The translations under genes and the position numbers were made by a program. The notes beneath the pieces were generated by a model. It saw nothing but the letters and a program-made list of their open reading frames with translations, ran no database searches and was not told the DNA's origin. DNA of 64,000 nt from Paragonimus westermani (lineage: Eukaryota > Platyhelminthes > Trematoda > Plagiorchiida > Troglotrematidae). Below, one piece after another: positions 11,980-24,909 of the stretch (position 1 is the stretch's first letter; each line of letters begins with the position of its first letter). The DNA is taken from NCBI GenBank assembly GCA_008508345.1, contig QNGE01000886.1:95014-159013 (forward strand). Direction: 5' to 3'.

Positions 11980-13305
11980 TGTGATATCTGAATGTTTTAC
12001 GAGGCAACCTGTGAGACTTAAACCAACTTACTGGCTCGGGTAAATGGTTTTGAGTGCAGTGCGCAACCAGCGGATTCGTGGACAGGACAAGACGTACACA
12101 GTCGCGTTAGAGCAGGTTACAATGAAAATATCATCCATATCCCGGCGGTACTGTTTGAACTGTCCAGTGGTGGATTGCATCGATATGCGACCGGGATTTC
12201 ATACGGAAGTAGCGAAGTATTGTTCTTCAACTCAGGATCACATCATGACGTCATCCGTCTGTCGACATAACGCATAACTGAATTACATATGTGTACGGAA
12301 AGTGAATCCCAATAGAATAATTGTGGCCATGACATTCATACTTCATGATGGATTCCGGTCCAAGGCTTGATCACACATTGTGTTCTGGAGACTACAGCAG
12401 AGTAGGTTTGGTTGTATTACTGAAAAGTTATTGACAAAAGTCTGAAGAATAGCCACATCGGTAGTTTAGTTCCACCTCAAAAAGTTGTCCTTCGGAGGCG
12501 GTCATCAAGAATATTTCTCCTCACTATGAAAGTTTCCGTATACCTCTGACAATGGAACAGGTCGTGGTTAGACTTAAGTGAAATTATTATTATCGTAGAA
12601 AAAAATCTTATCTCAACCAGGAGGCCATTCATCATGAGCAATTTGTTCATTTGCTGTGCACGTGTATTCCAATCTAGGATATCTCTGGCCTACAGGCTGA
12701 TCGGTCCCACATGTATTATCCCCAAAGCATGAATGACATTTCTTTTGTGGGATCCTGTTCTTCTTGTGCCGTTCCATCTTTTGTCATACGTGACCTGGCG
12801 TATGATAGTGATTTATAGTCAAGATGTTGTCATAGGTAGTGAAATGTTTTAGATCAGTCATTATGGCCAACTCACTAAAGTTCGTGTCTGTGAATTAACC
12901 ACGGGCAATCAGAGGTCACTCTACTTTTCCTTACTACCAATTCAACAGAGTGAGTCAGTTGACTTCCATTTTCATACAGTAATAAAAAAAGCGATAATAG
13001 AATTCATACTGACCCATAAACAGTGTACAGCATTGAAACCAATCTTGATTTCTACCGAGGATTATTTCACGAATGAATGTATTCCTTAAGGACTCAAACC
13101 AAGGACACTGCCTCAGCATTACTTATGCGTGATGCTAGAATTGGATCAGTGTAAATCAAACACCGTTCATAATTGACAACTTTTCCATTGCTATATACTT
13201 TTCTCCCAAACCTTATCGAAATTTATTGCATCTATTCTAGAAGTGGAAATTTTTACGTAGTAAATTAGTTGAACATTTACATAGGAAATTTCAGTCTGAC
13301 CATCA
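11980..13305. other. non-coding stretch
   Basis: No gene was recognised. A tRNA-like B-box sequence (GGTTTGAGTCC on the minus strand) at about 13090 may be another very old tRNA-derived repeat, but the rest of a tRNA fold is not evident. Confidence 0.3.
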
Positions 13306-13308
13306 TTA

Positions 13309-13440
13309 GGTGAATTGCACAGTGGTCAACCTCCTTGCCCCGTGAAAGCGTAGTCGGGGTGTCGGTCGTGACAGTGATACGCATTATGAATGATAAAAAC
13401 TCTATCCTGGTGCTTCTATCCAAAATCAGTGGGTAAAAAG
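13309..13440 (+). repeat. degenerate SINE copy
   Basis: The sequence TTAGGTGAATTGCACAGTGG with GTCAACCTCCTTGCC corresponds to the tRNA-related head of the SINE. It is followed by diverged body sequence with a CTGGTGCTTCTATCC block (SINE: CTAGTGCTTCTTTTC). Confidence 0.5.
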
Positions 13441-14344
13441 ATCTGGACAGGTGAAAACTGACAACTTTTGCGTTATGTCCAGTTGGTGTTTGAACATCCC
13501 TTGAGTCGGTTTGGTGAAACTCTGATCACTTTCAGTTTCATATAGCGTGGCTTATCTTGGTAAATCTAATCAAATTTCGCGGAGTGCTTGAAACTGCTCA
13601 TCCCTCTAGCAGTACTGGTCTATCAGAGCAAACCCACGTATTTCTTTGGACGATAACTGGTCGTAGCAACAGAAGTTGTCCTTAAACTACCATGATTGAA
13701 ACCACATGGATGTCACCCTTGATGGATGGACTTAATGGGACCACACGGTGGACCATGATTTATGTTGCCACCACTGTGACCCTCGTATGCTCATCGTGAG
13801 AAGATTAGACAGATCCCAAAAATAATCAAATCGCTGGTTATGTTTAACTTCAAGTGATTAAATATTCAAAACAGAAATTGTGATTGTAGGAGTTTCTGTG
13901 GGACAGGAAGCAATGCATAGTTAGTTCGCGGGTGTAAATGCTGCAAATCGCTATTCACTTAGAAAATGTTGATTACAATTTTATCCGTGTGCTGTATAAT
14001 GAATTATGGGAAAATGTTTACGTTCTTGCTTGTGTTGGTCAAAGCTGCATGCAATTATTCGTCGAATATCGACCGATCGGTTTATTACGAGTTCATATTT
14101 TGTTGTTTGTTTGAATTTTTAAGCTGGGTGGTTCAAAAAGAGCGCTAGAACCGTTTGGAACTTTTCTAGTAAAATAGATTATTGGGTTCTGTGAATTCAG
14201 TAAGACAAAACAGCATATTCGTCGAGGCCTTCAGTGAAGTTAGAGGACGGTCGCTTCGTCTACTCTTGATTTGGTCAGACATGTCGAGCATTACTTATAA
14301 GTAATTGTGGCTGAGAGTTTTGGTGGGATGGCACAGTCGTTCTT

Positions 14345-14440
14345 TAATGAGATGAATGGCAAAGTGATCGGCCGGGTTGTGTCACGGAAACATGATAAGG
14401 GTTTGACTCCTGTCCATAGCAACCATGTGCAGTGTCTGCA
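14345..14440 (+). repeat. possible degenerate SINE head
   Basis: The pieces GAGATGAATGGCAAAGTG, GTGTCACGGAAACATG and GGGTTTGACTCCTG follow the order of A-box, spacer and B-box in the SINE family. The similarity is weak, and the 3' body is not recognisable. An open frame of 92 codons (14307-14585) covers it and is not considered a gene. Confidence 0.3.
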
Positions 14441-14589
14441 ATTTCACAGCACTTTGATCACAATTAAACTCAGAGTGCATCACACAGAATGTCCGAGGCT
14501 AACCTCTCTGTTTGTGCTGATCCAACTGCCTGGAACTCAAACAAATTGGGTCGCAAATGTGGTTACTACTTCGGGGTACATGTAAAATA

Positions 14590-16100
14590 ATGAGATAATT
14601 CAGTGCTTTGAACTCCGGAAAATTATTTGAAGTACTTTCGTCCATTTTTATAAATCACCGCTGGTCACGTGAAACGCTAAGCTTTTTTATGATCACGCTT
14701 GTATGTTCCATTTATTTGTGCTATACTGCATTGTCTAATTTGTCGTAAAATATAACTGTCTTGCACCAGAATCAGTGTTTCGGTTCTCTTCATCTATAGA
14801 TGGAAGCGGCCCTAATGCTGATCGGAGTGACAACCGCCCACAAATATAATCCAACGTGTTACCGATTCGATCCCATTCAGGTTAGCTTCAGCTAAATAAT
14901 CCACACAAGGACGAAAACGGTCATGGAGTATCGGCTTGAGAGTAGGTGTCACAAGATATTGCATTCACCATTTTGAGGCCAGCACAAAACGCCAGCAGGT
15001 GCAAACCCAATACATATTACACACAATGCAATGCTTTATACATAGTGTATAAGCGGCATCAATATCCACTGCACGGTGTCAACTTTCTGAAAGATCAGCT
15101 CACTGCTTTATTCTGACTGATTTGCTTTCGCAGTACTCGGCTGTTCTTAGAGCTAATACCCCGATGCCGGTACCATATTTTCTTCTGGAGAAGAATTTAC
15201 AATAGTACGAATCCTCCTCTTCACTCACATCTTGTTCCTTAACCTTTCGTATGCGAATGAATCCGGGAGTAGCACATCTCCAGCCGCTCGTGCTTCCCAC
15301 ATCCTGTCACTGTCACTGGCTATTCTGGACCAACATACTAAGTACGCGCCATAAAGTTCGAACTTTTCTTTTGTGAACTCGGTTGAGGAAAGCGTTGTTA
15401 ATTTTGTTTTAGTCACTGGATTGAAATGATGACGTTTTATTTGAACTTCTTTTCATAAATTCACTACCATAACTATCTGGTTGAATGTAAGCAATCAATG
15501 AACAACCGATTGGTTAGAACGTATTTCTGTTTCTGTCTCCCAAAAGGATCACATCAATATGTCCAGTTTACACCTGTCCATTAATGTGCAATCGTGCCAA
15601 AAATGTGGGACGATTTTGGGGGAGGGAAGGACCACATTTTTAATGAACCAGTCATATCTAGAACACAAACGCAACCTAATAACTATTACCATTTCCTTTA
15701 TAAAACACAATCGTCTGTAGGTATGAGATGCGAAATACAGCATTTTAGTGAAACCTGTTTTGTTGTGAAACGTCAATTTTGCAAGTTTCAAATAATTCGG
15801 TTCTACATAAAAAAATGAGACGTGATATTCTACAGATCTGTGTGCTTCAGTAGTGATACAAGTGGAAACAATGTTTAAGAAAGTAAGAGTTTAGACCAGC
15901 ATTTTTACAGAAATTGTCACTATGTACGTGACCTAGCTGGCCTTAGGAGTTTGCAGGATTGGAAATTGCACAAAATAAACTTGGTTTAGTTCGCTGCCGT
16001 CGCAATAAGCAGATTTTCCAGTTGGTCTCTTAAGTTTTGGAATTGTTAGAACTAGGCAGTGGTGTCTATGTTTGCTACGACCTGAATTAGGGCTCAGGCC
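14590..16100. other. non-coding stretch
   Basis: Short overlapping open frames occur on both strands (for example 15100-15416 and 15549-15818), with no recognised family. No repeat copy was identified. Confidence 0.3.
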
Positions 16101-16104
16101 AGGC

Positions 16105-16240
16105 TTCCATGGAATAATCTTGTTTACCGTTGAGCCACTAACCTCACATTAGGCATAATCATATGTGGATGTTCATCCGCATGCACTTGCGAGTAATACT
16201 GAGATTGTCCGATCGCCTTGGGAGTGATCATATTAACTCT
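16105..16240 (-). repeat. degenerate SINE copy, minus strand
   Basis: Read on the minus strand, the sequence gives the leader (CTCGCAAGTG-type block), then GCCTAATGTGAGGTTAGTGG and AACGGTAAACAAGATT. This matches the leader and the A-box half of the full SINE. Confidence 0.55.
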
Positions 16241-16349
16241 CTTGTTCAAATAAAAATTATAGAAACTATCAGTTATTGAGCGATATTCTGATCAGTGGTA
16301 AAAGGAGGGACTTTGACCTAAATGTGATGAACATCACCCACAATTCACC

Positions 16350-16500
16350 GCAGCTCCGATGTGCTTCACTAGGGAACTTCTAATAACAACGAAACTCGGA
16401 AGGGTTTGGCTGGAAAGTCTACAGGAATGTGGCTGTCATGATGAAATGTCAGTGATGCTGATCTTATAAAATACCAAATCCATGCTACTTTCCAGTACAT
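16350..16500 (+). repeat. degenerate SINE 3' part, plus strand
   Basis: The blocks ACGAAACTCG, GGTTTGGCTGGAAAGTCTA, GATGAAATGTCAGTGATG and ACCAAATCCATGCTACT match the SINE 3' body in order. Together with the minus fragment at 16105-16240 it forms another head-inverted SINE pair. Confidence 0.6.
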
Positions 16501-16504
16501 CTAG

Positions 16505-17560
16505 AACTGTTGAGTGTACTGGTTGACGGCCGAGAAAGGTGGGTTGTGTGTACAACACGTACACTTGTTCACCTCCTGTTCAGTATACACTGGACTTTGT
16601 GGAAAATTGGCTACTTGGAAGTGGCAACTAGTTCAACTGGTCACGCTAACTTCATTGGCTTGAAAAACGCCACAAAACGGTGAGTGCAATCGTTTACATT
16701 TGTCTAACTCCTATGAATTCGTTTACCGGTTAGTATTACCGAGATCTAAGTTAGGCTGTGTGGAAGATACAGAGAGAGAGATCAGCTGAATGTGACAAGA
16801 GTGCACGTGCACCCCGCAAGATCACGTTTGCACAGTTCTCGTTATTTTGCTAAAGTATTCAGTTCTCGTTTTTGATAAGGCTGACATATACATTCGTATG
16901 CAAAATCTGAAACTCTTCCACATTCAGAACTAACGTGAGCACGAAAAAAGCAAAAGAAATGCTCTTATGCCGAAAGTGTGTTACGGATTATTAACCACAT
17001 ATCAAAATGAGTGAAGTATAAAAGGCGGACTGTCTATAAACTCGGCTGACTATCCTGGTCAACCGTCCTGTTTTGGCCGGCGGCTAATGCAAAGCGTACG
17101 TTGACGAATAAGATCGGACTAGCCGATTCAAAATTGAGACAAATAAGCTGAGAAGTAGCCTGGACTTTTAGTGCTTACTTGCTAGACTCTTCTTGTCATA
17201 CCTTCAGTTAACTGACGCGAACGTGGCTGCGAGGCGTTTGCATGGGTTTTTGCAAATACCAAGGGAAGGTTTGCTATGGACGATGCAACTGCTCACCTCC
17301 AAGTTACACACACAGCAGAGCTGCCTCCGTGATCATGTCAACTATGTTCACGGTATTCGTTTGGAACGTGGTTAACATCCAACTATAATGATACCTGACA
17401 GCTTTTCAGGACTACTAATGGTTAATCATATGACGTGTATAAGACTTAGTCACCATCCCAGTAAGATTATAAGTCATCTTGGAATTCATGAAATAGGATT
17501 TTATACCCACCCCAACGCCTGCAAAAACGTGTTCATTCGTTTTGCTCCTGGAATTGTTGA
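16505..17560. other. non-coding stretch
   Basis: No gene or repeat family was recognised. Open frames up to about 60 codons occur and are expected by chance. Confidence 0.3.
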
Positions 17561-17561
17561 A

Positions 17562-17583
17562 ATTTATTTTATTTTATTTTATT
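17562..17583. repeat. short (TTTTA)n microsatellite
   Basis: About four tandem copies of a TTTTA-type pentamer. It is low-complexity sequence. Confidence 0.8.
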
Positions 17584-17731
17584 CGACCCCTTATATACTT
17601 GTGAACTGAATTACAATTACCTGTATTGTGGACTGATTATACTATCAGTAAACTAATCATTTCAAAATTTTCATAGTCACGTGATTGCACTGATATCGCA
17701 AATTGCCATTTAACCTTCTTGTCCTAGTCTA

Positions 17732-17914
17732 ATGTCAAACTACCATCCTTTTCCTATTGGTAGGCGGTACTTGATGAGGTCGTTTTGTGTCGTACGAATC
17801 GGTAAAGACGATAAATATGGTCGGGTAGAAAAGGGCTTTCGGGGGACTGACCGGTATCCATTGAAGGTTATGTTAACGGCGGAAAATTGGAACAACTTAC
17901 TTGAGGTTGTTTAG
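17732..17914 (+). pseudogene. possible LINE ORF1-like fragment
   Basis: The frame ends with VVRIGKDD, an insertion, then RYPLKVMLTAENWNNLL and a stop. The pattern 'R-(L/I)-G-K ... (R/Y)-P-L-K-V-x-L' followed by an acidic helix is typical of the nucleic-acid chaperone-like ORF1 found next to CR1-type retroposons. The match is short. The sequence between RIGK and PLKV is about ten residues longer than usual, and no RT was found downstream. A chance frame remains possible. Confidence 0.25.
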
Positions 17915-18251
17915 TCCAGGTGAGCGGACACTTCTGTGAATATCCGTATGTGTCAGCAGTGGGGGAGGTTGGTGCAGTTCATGTACAGTATACTTGGTTG
18001 ATCTCTAAGCAGTGAGCTTACCCATCCCGTTTTTTGCCCATTTGTTTGCGCTACATTGTCTGTCATGGGAACCACTGAGAGAATGAAGTTTTACCTGACA
18101 ATATCACTGTTTGAATTGGCAGCTTATGCAAACTAGAAGCGATTTGTTTATTTTCATCCAACGGCTTATGCCCTTTCAGCTTGAAATTAGTCACGTGCTC
18201 AGAATATGAATATCAGAGGAACTGGAGAGAACAGACAAACCAAATTAGAGA

Positions 18252-18566
18252 TGTTACCTTGAGGTCTGTAATCCGAACAATCCAAAGACAACACAAGTAT
18301 ACAAACGTGATGAACTCGATGAGTGGATGGGGTCCAAGGATGAACGCTTGAGATCTGAAATCAAAAAAGCAAAGACCCATTTTATCCAAATATGTTTGTA
18401 CTGTTATTACATCCACGCTGAAGAGAGTTTTTTTAACCACTACCGTCCAACAATCTTTTAACTCGACAAAATTGTTCATAACGCCAACTGAACTTGTATG
18501 ATAGCATTCATTTTCACCACTCAGGCGAGTGGGTATTAGTGTAATATCAAATACGGTTCCCACTAT
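18252..18566 (-). CDS. weak exon candidate, unknown product
   Basis: A minus-strand frame of about 105 codons stays open from an AG-preceded position (CAGTAATAG/TGGG) to a donor-like CTCAAG/GTAACA near 18252, then runs on to 18213. The translation has a hydrophobic stretch near its end (IEFITFVYLCCLWIV) that could be a membrane segment. No family was recognised, and length alone does not exclude chance. Confidence 0.15.
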
Positions 18567-18599
18567 TACTGATAGAATATTTAACCCCGTTTGTAAAAT

Positions 18600-20575
18600 T
18601 TGAATTGCTGATATCGCTAACTGCTGCGCGATGTATTTGCCAGCTGAATACCACTTCCACTCTTTACTTGAGATAAAAATTTATCACCTGCTGTGTACTA
18701 CGAGACTTATTACTTTCAGACATAAGGTGTGCAACTTTCAGTCAATATTCATTGCAATCTTTTATTACTAACTGGATATCGTGATTAATTTAGACAATCA
18801 TCAGTGTAACGGAATGCGATGAAAATGGACTTTTAAGAGCACAATGATTCTACATGTGTGTAGTTAAAGCAGGCAGTTCTGGAATGTATATGTGATTGTG
18901 ATCGCACCGGCAACACTGAAGAAGGTGGAGTAGATTTACAGAGATAGACATTCCTGTCACACCCGAGCAGTCTGTTTTTGTTGACGTTTTGAGTCCAGCT
19001 GATCTCCATATTTTACAAAGTCGGGTCTGTTCTGAATTGAACCTCATGCATACTCATGTAGTTAGTCAGCGATATTAATCACAAAAAAGACAGAATGAAC
19101 CATCTACAGAATGTCAATCAGTTACCTATCGTGTAGAATCGCGTGCAAAGATGTCACAGTAAAGAGTAGCTTTCGGACTGTGGTGGGTATAATCAGTGAA
19201 GTTGAGTTAAAAAGGCCCATTCTACTGATTGGTAATATTGCTTCAGGTAGCCAAATTTAGTTCCTCATATGTTCTTCTTATTTTATAACACTTTTGGAAA
19301 GCCGAGGAGGTTTATTCATTGAATGTTCACTTGTCTCATACAAAACCCTCAATATAAAACTGAATACTAAAGAGCTCTAACATGGAATATACGTCTCTAA
19401 CTTATTCCGAATCACGCGAACGTACTACCATCTAACCAGGGACACAGTACCGTCATGTCCCATTTACCTATCAATCGTCAATGAGTTGGGCATTGAGGGT
19501 ACTTATGTTGAGTTAAGAAACACAAAATGAACATCGGAGAAATTAGAAGGGGACAATATTTTAGCATTTAATCAAATGCAACGCAACTGTAGAATGATTT
19601 CACAGTGAATCAGACGATCTGAACCTACGGTATCTTTACCTCCAACTTTTTGGTAAAAAACATCAAAGCTGTTCAAAGGGAGTTCACGCACACAAACTCA
19701 TATTGTATACTGGTCCGAATACACAGAGAACTCCATAAGTATTTGCACATTATCCAACCCAGCAATCACTATAGACAGAGTGATATGTGTTTGGACCCAT
19801 GAGATAAAAATAACCATCAATAAAACACCCTACTTTGACGAGCCTCGTGAAAGCGATTAAAAGTGGCCAGATCCGAATACTACCCTATATGGCTCTCGTG
19901 ATACCCGTTTGAAGGTAACTGTTTAATGATCTGGAAATTCCACACTTTCAAAGGCAAATATGGTTTAGTCTTCCTGTGGCGGAAACAGTGTACGCAGTAT
20001 AACTCATGTAAACTTCACAACGTTTGGTGCTCATTTTGAACCCACTGGGTGACTGATATTTCAGCGAGACAAGTGGTTAATTAATGCTGTTGAAATGATG
20101 AAGATGTGTTGCAATAAACAAAAATTTGGTGTGACTACTCGACCCGCGTACGGTTTTGAGATAAAAGATCTGGGAACGTTTTTGGGTTTTTCAGGAAACG
20201 AAAACATGAAAGCAGATACGAGATGTCGAGTGCAACCAAAAAGCGCACATTGTGAATGTTCACTTACACGTTCAATCCCTAACAGATGGAGTTCATAGAC
20301 GCTGAAGCAAAAATGTAAGCCAATTCCTATTTTGGATTCTTGTATTGTAAAATGAGTCAGGTATGCAGCAGAAATGTATGATGACATACCGAGGGGGATT
20401 TGCTTTGCGGTTACTGAAGTGTTTTAAACTTTTCTTGTGAACACAAAGCATTCTGTTGGAAAAACATCACCATCTGTGGAATCATGAAATGAAATGCATA
20501 TGGACACAATCAAGTGCAGTGTGTGATTATTGGGATGGATTTATCTGTAAACAGCAAAGCGTGTTGTCGAGTTCA
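18600..20575. other. non-coding stretch
   Basis: No gene was recognised. Overlapping frames of 67 (plus) and 108 (minus) codons at 20061-20387 have no recognised similarity. Confidence 0.3.
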
Positions 20576-20960
20576 TGTGGTGAAAATTTACTCGATTCAC
20601 CACCTATCCAAACCTCGACAGAACAGATCTGACAAACGGCCAATCCAAATATCGCGTTGAAGTTACAACACCAGGATTGAACGAACGGTCTCAGTGTTGT
20701 GGCTTCTGTTATTTGCCAATTTGTTTTTTTCCGCATTCCACCGATTAACATACATTTTATGACTTTACATGTGCTAATAAGATCAGCCGATGACAGACGG
20801 TGATTTCTTTAATACTGTTGTACATCCATAAACTGGGCGTCTCGACTCATGAACAGTAACTGCTTACTACTATCAGTACTGGACTTTTCCTTATTACTTC
20901 CGTGGAAGGTTTCAGTTCATGTACGATTTCCAGGGCTATTCGAAGTCCTTAGTTCCGAGT
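20576..20960. repeat. unnamed dispersed repeat, copy 1
   Basis: It aligns with 33655-34050 in the same orientation over about 385 bases. Shared blocks include TATCCAAACC, GATCAGCC(G/A)(A/G)TGACA, TTTCTTTAATACTG and TTCCAGGGCTA. Identity by eye is about 70-75%. No coding motif or tRNA-like promoter was seen, so the class of element is unknown. Confidence 0.65.
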
Positions 20961-20964
20961 ACCA

Positions 20965-23560
20965 CAGTTCACTCATCATATAAAAGTACTCATAACTTGG
21001 AGGAGGTTAGATTTTTACGACAATGAATGTACTAGACGGAGATATGAATGCCAGACGTCAACTAATGAGCACAGTTAATTTTTGTGTTTGCTGAGCCAGA
21101 ATCATTGGCAATTGAACGGGCACAGGTCTAACAAAACACAGACCGCAATAGAGAAAAAGTTCAGTTCACAACAGGTGAGAAAGTGTTAGATATCTACAAT
21201 ATGAGGATAGTCGTCAGACAGTTTTTCAGTCTAGAGCCAACATATAAAATACCCGTTTTGATGAGCTTTTGAAGATGGTCGTTCAGGAGTGATGCAGTAT
21301 GCTACTTGTAATCGTCAAACATATTACCATACTGGCATGTTAGATATCATACGCTTCATGTTGTTGGATTGTACACCATCCACTGCGTGACAGTTATGTC
21401 AGCCGTTGTCGATCAACCGAATATTAAACAAGTTCCAATAATGAGCGATTGTTGCCATAGAAAACAGTCTTGCGTTTATTTCGATGCGCCTCTTGGTAGG
21501 TCACTAAATGACTGACAGCGAATTCGACAGAAGTTTATTATTCTAAATCGATTATTGGGAATTTTCATCGTTCCGTTTATAGACTGCGTGTCTGAATTGC
21601 CCGCAAATTTTCTTCATTTTTCGATGAAATTAATATGAAGTTTAGAATTATCCAACAAGTGTTTCACAAACTACATGAAGTATGCCCCATTTTAGATGTT
21701 CATGCACAAGTCAGTATCAGTAGGTATTACAGCCTAGTTGATCGAAACTGTGAATAGTGCATTTATGAAGAAAATGATGTTGTCTGACCTCACTTCAAAA
21801 GCCAATGATTCAGGTTTATCGAACTTTACTGACTTCATCAAGGAAGCCATGTAAGTAGAGAACCTTGGATGCACCGTGAGGCGCAAGGTCATCGAAAAGG
21901 TTTTTTGTTAAATATGCTGATAGTGATCAAGTTGGTCATTATTGGTGAACGGTGTACTACAGGAAAATCTGAGAAAAACCATGTCAGCCTCATCTGTTTC
22001 ATTCCTGCTTAACACTGAAATTGTTCATCGTGATTTTTCACCATTTAACCGTTTTCGAATTTCGCAGCAAGTGAGCCAAACTCTACACCACAGTTTAAAT
22101 GTAACTTTTGCGTTTGTGTTGCATTATACGTTTTGGATGGAGTGAACGTACCTCAAACGTTCATCAAGGTAAGAATAGAGGCATATATAAGACATTAAAA
22201 ATTGAGTTGTTTGAAGACAGATGTTATCACTCTCGTGCAAATATCCTGTTCTTTTGAAGCTGATAACGCTGTCCATGTCCAACTTACTGGACCAACCAAG
22301 CAAGTATAAAGAACGTGGCAAGGCCTGTAACAAAGAAATACGGGCTGCACTGTACATACTTGAATGATATTTGAACATACTGGTTCCGGGAACTATCGTG
22401 TATATCCGAACGGTGGTTGATACGTGTAATAAGAAGGGAATAGGAACAACGAAAACGTTTGTACACAAATTATCAGCCAACTCAACAAAAATAGTTATAA
22501 GAAAAAAAAATAGTCCGAAGCAAATATCGGCCGTTGTCGGATGTGTAGTGGAAAAAACTACTGGAGCGTTGTAGGCAGCCAAACGCGCAATTGCCAGCAT
22601 ATGAGAAACCTAGGTTTGAACTAAGATGGATCAGATAAAGAAGAAAGCTTGTGATAAGAAACTTTTCCAGGTAAATACATCGGGAACACCAAACTACCGA
22701 AAACAGTGAGAATGATACTTCCGGAGAAGGACATATACAAAAGAAGATAATTACGCATTGCAAGGGATTGTGCGTGGTAATAAACGAGTCAAGCCAGCGG
22801 ATGAGTTGTAGACAAGTTTGTGGGACAGGCACAGCGTTAAAACAAATATAGTCAGTTTCACCAAAGTTGTTTTTGTCTCACATGATCAGATAAGGCCGTG
22901 TGATAAAGCGACGCCTGTTTGTGTGGCAGACCGATGCGTGATCAACAGAAAGCCGGGCCGTATTAGACAATGAAATGAAGATAGCGATGGCCATTAGGCA
23001 ACGAAGTCAAAGTATTTTGACATTTATAACTATTCAGGGTGACTGGGCGAAAAACAGTTCAGTCACTCAAGTCCACAAACCGGCCTTGTAACGACAACGT
23101 CGGGCCATCATTAGGGTGTGAACTGCAGACCACTGCGTCATCAGCTTATTTAAATGACTGAGCTGCTGTTTAACAAAACTATACTGCTAATCCATATACT
23201 GTATTGATCAATAGAAGCATACTGACTACACACAATACATTTCACTCTGCTACATTTCTACCGATGTAGGTTGGTGACACAGATGACTACACACTGTAAC
23301 GTTACACGGTTTACTCATCACTAACTGTCATTTATTTATAGCATTTCAGTAAATTACCTGCTACTCCACGATCAAGCTGGCCATTTACACGCTGTTAAAC
23401 GTTGTTCAACGAGCTAGTTAACTCACCTTTTCAATTACTGAGACCCTCAGGTGATATCTTTTAAAGGATATTCACTTTACATGAACGCACGATAATACCG
23501 GGTGGAGTTATGTACTGGACATCATGATACTTTCAAACTCCAACCGAAAATAGAATAGCG
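20965..23560. other. non-coding stretch
   Basis: No family was recognised. The longest frame is 158 codons on the minus strand (22124-22600), hydrophobic near its start, within the length expected by chance. A second minus frame (22482-22832) overlaps it. Confidence 0.3.
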
Positions 23561-23563
23561 CAA

Positions 23564-23860
23564 TTGTGTGAGTTTACCGAAATTTGCGTCAAGGAAATCG
23601 ATGCCAGTATATCTCAAGAAAACTTTCATATTTTGTTTTGTCGAAATAAAGATTTACAGCGGAAACAGTTACTAGTTGATTTTTCCCATTATTTAATGGC
23701 CTACTTAAAGTATAACAGTCACGTCAACGTTTTTCCCAAATTGATCAATTGTCCAATAGGCAAAGTCATTGTTGAACGTGATGGATTGTTTTTTCGAGAA
23801 TGGAGATTGCCAGAATGTATTGGTTACTTAGGGAGGAAAACTAAGTTCCAGGAGTTTTGA
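23564..23860 (+). CDS. weak ORF/exon candidate, unknown product
   Basis: A 98-codon frame, opened by a GTG, ends in TGA at 23860. The translation is mixed in charge and looks protein-like (for example KDLQRKQLLVDFSHYLMAYL and REWRLPECIGYLGRKTKF), with no low-complexity runs. No domain was recognised. It may be an exon, a fragment of a mobile element or a chance frame. Confidence 0.18.
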   Translation: MCEFTEICVKEIDASISQENFHILFCRNKDLQRKQLLVDFSHYLMAYLKYNSHVNVFPKLINCPIGKVIVERDGLFFREWRLPECIGYLGRKTKFQEF

Positions 23861-24616
23861 TTTTCAAAAGTAAGAATGACTGCCTGGAATCAGTCGACGA
23901 AAACGGAATTCGATTTGTATTCTATGGCGAACGGCATGTATATATGTATTACCATATTAAAAAAATATTCTGAAGATTGATAATCGTCATTAGTTACACA
24001 ATTTCGAGTAAGTACATCATCCAAGCTTTTTCATTATATAAATCCAGTTATAACAGAACTTGACAGTCGGGTTGCATATAGTGCAACAAGGCTGGTAGTT
24101 TTTATAGAAGCACTGAACTGGTTTTATTCCATAGAAATTGTCTAACAAATAATGGTTTGCAAACTTGCTGATACTTATTTGAACCACCGCTATAAACTGA
24201 CAAACTGAGACGTCAGCGAAGGAGGAACTCCTTTACAAGCTTCATTGTGCAGTCCGATTAGTGTTAAGAGAACGTCAGACTTGCGCATCAGCACCGTACA
24301 CCAGGAACGTTCAGCTCCGGTTGGCCTTTCAAAGAACACGTTATTTTGAAACACAGGATAGGCACTGTTTGTCCTGCCAACGCCACTCACATGATATGTT
24401 TCGCTCAGCCCGCTGTAGGCGTGTTAAACAACAACTAACGCGACAATTAGGTGTCCACCCGTGACTGCTGATTATCTACCGGTACGACAGGTAAACGTTT
24501 CATCATCTCAAGTGAACCGGAAAAGACCAATCAAGGGAGAGTGGAGACACCTATCGAGAGATGATAACATTTCAGTGTACCCTCACCAGACAGTTGGAAC
24601 TTCCCTCAGAAATCAG

Positions 24617-24807
24617 GAGAACCAATTTTTCAGCAAACAGAACTGCCTCTAATAAATTTTCATGGTAGTCTACAACATTCACATATCTAATTAAATGGCA
24701 GTAAGGGAAGTGAATGATCACGATCAGTATGAGGGAAAAGTGATTGGGCAGAGCACAAAACATGACTTTGTTGTGGTTATGTTGACAAACTAAGTAGGTT
24801 TTAGAAA
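24617..24807. repeat. left inverted arm of Penelope-like element B
   Basis: Reverse complement of 26918-27107 at about 70% by eye. The homology stops at GGTTCTC on both outer ends, which fixes the element borders to within a few bases. No clear target-site duplication was found beyond them. Confidence 0.65.
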
Positions 24808-24909
24808 TTCAGCGTTCATTGGCTTGATTTAGTAGATTCACAGTTTTTTCTGCTTTAAACAGAGTGAAACGCTGACTGAAATCCTGTCACTTGATCAAAA
24901 ATTTCGCTG

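Noticed and set aside
22124..22600. 158-codon minus-strand hydrophobic frame as a membrane protein gene
   Set aside because: No family or splice context was recognised, and frames of this length are expected by chance in 64 kb read in six frames.
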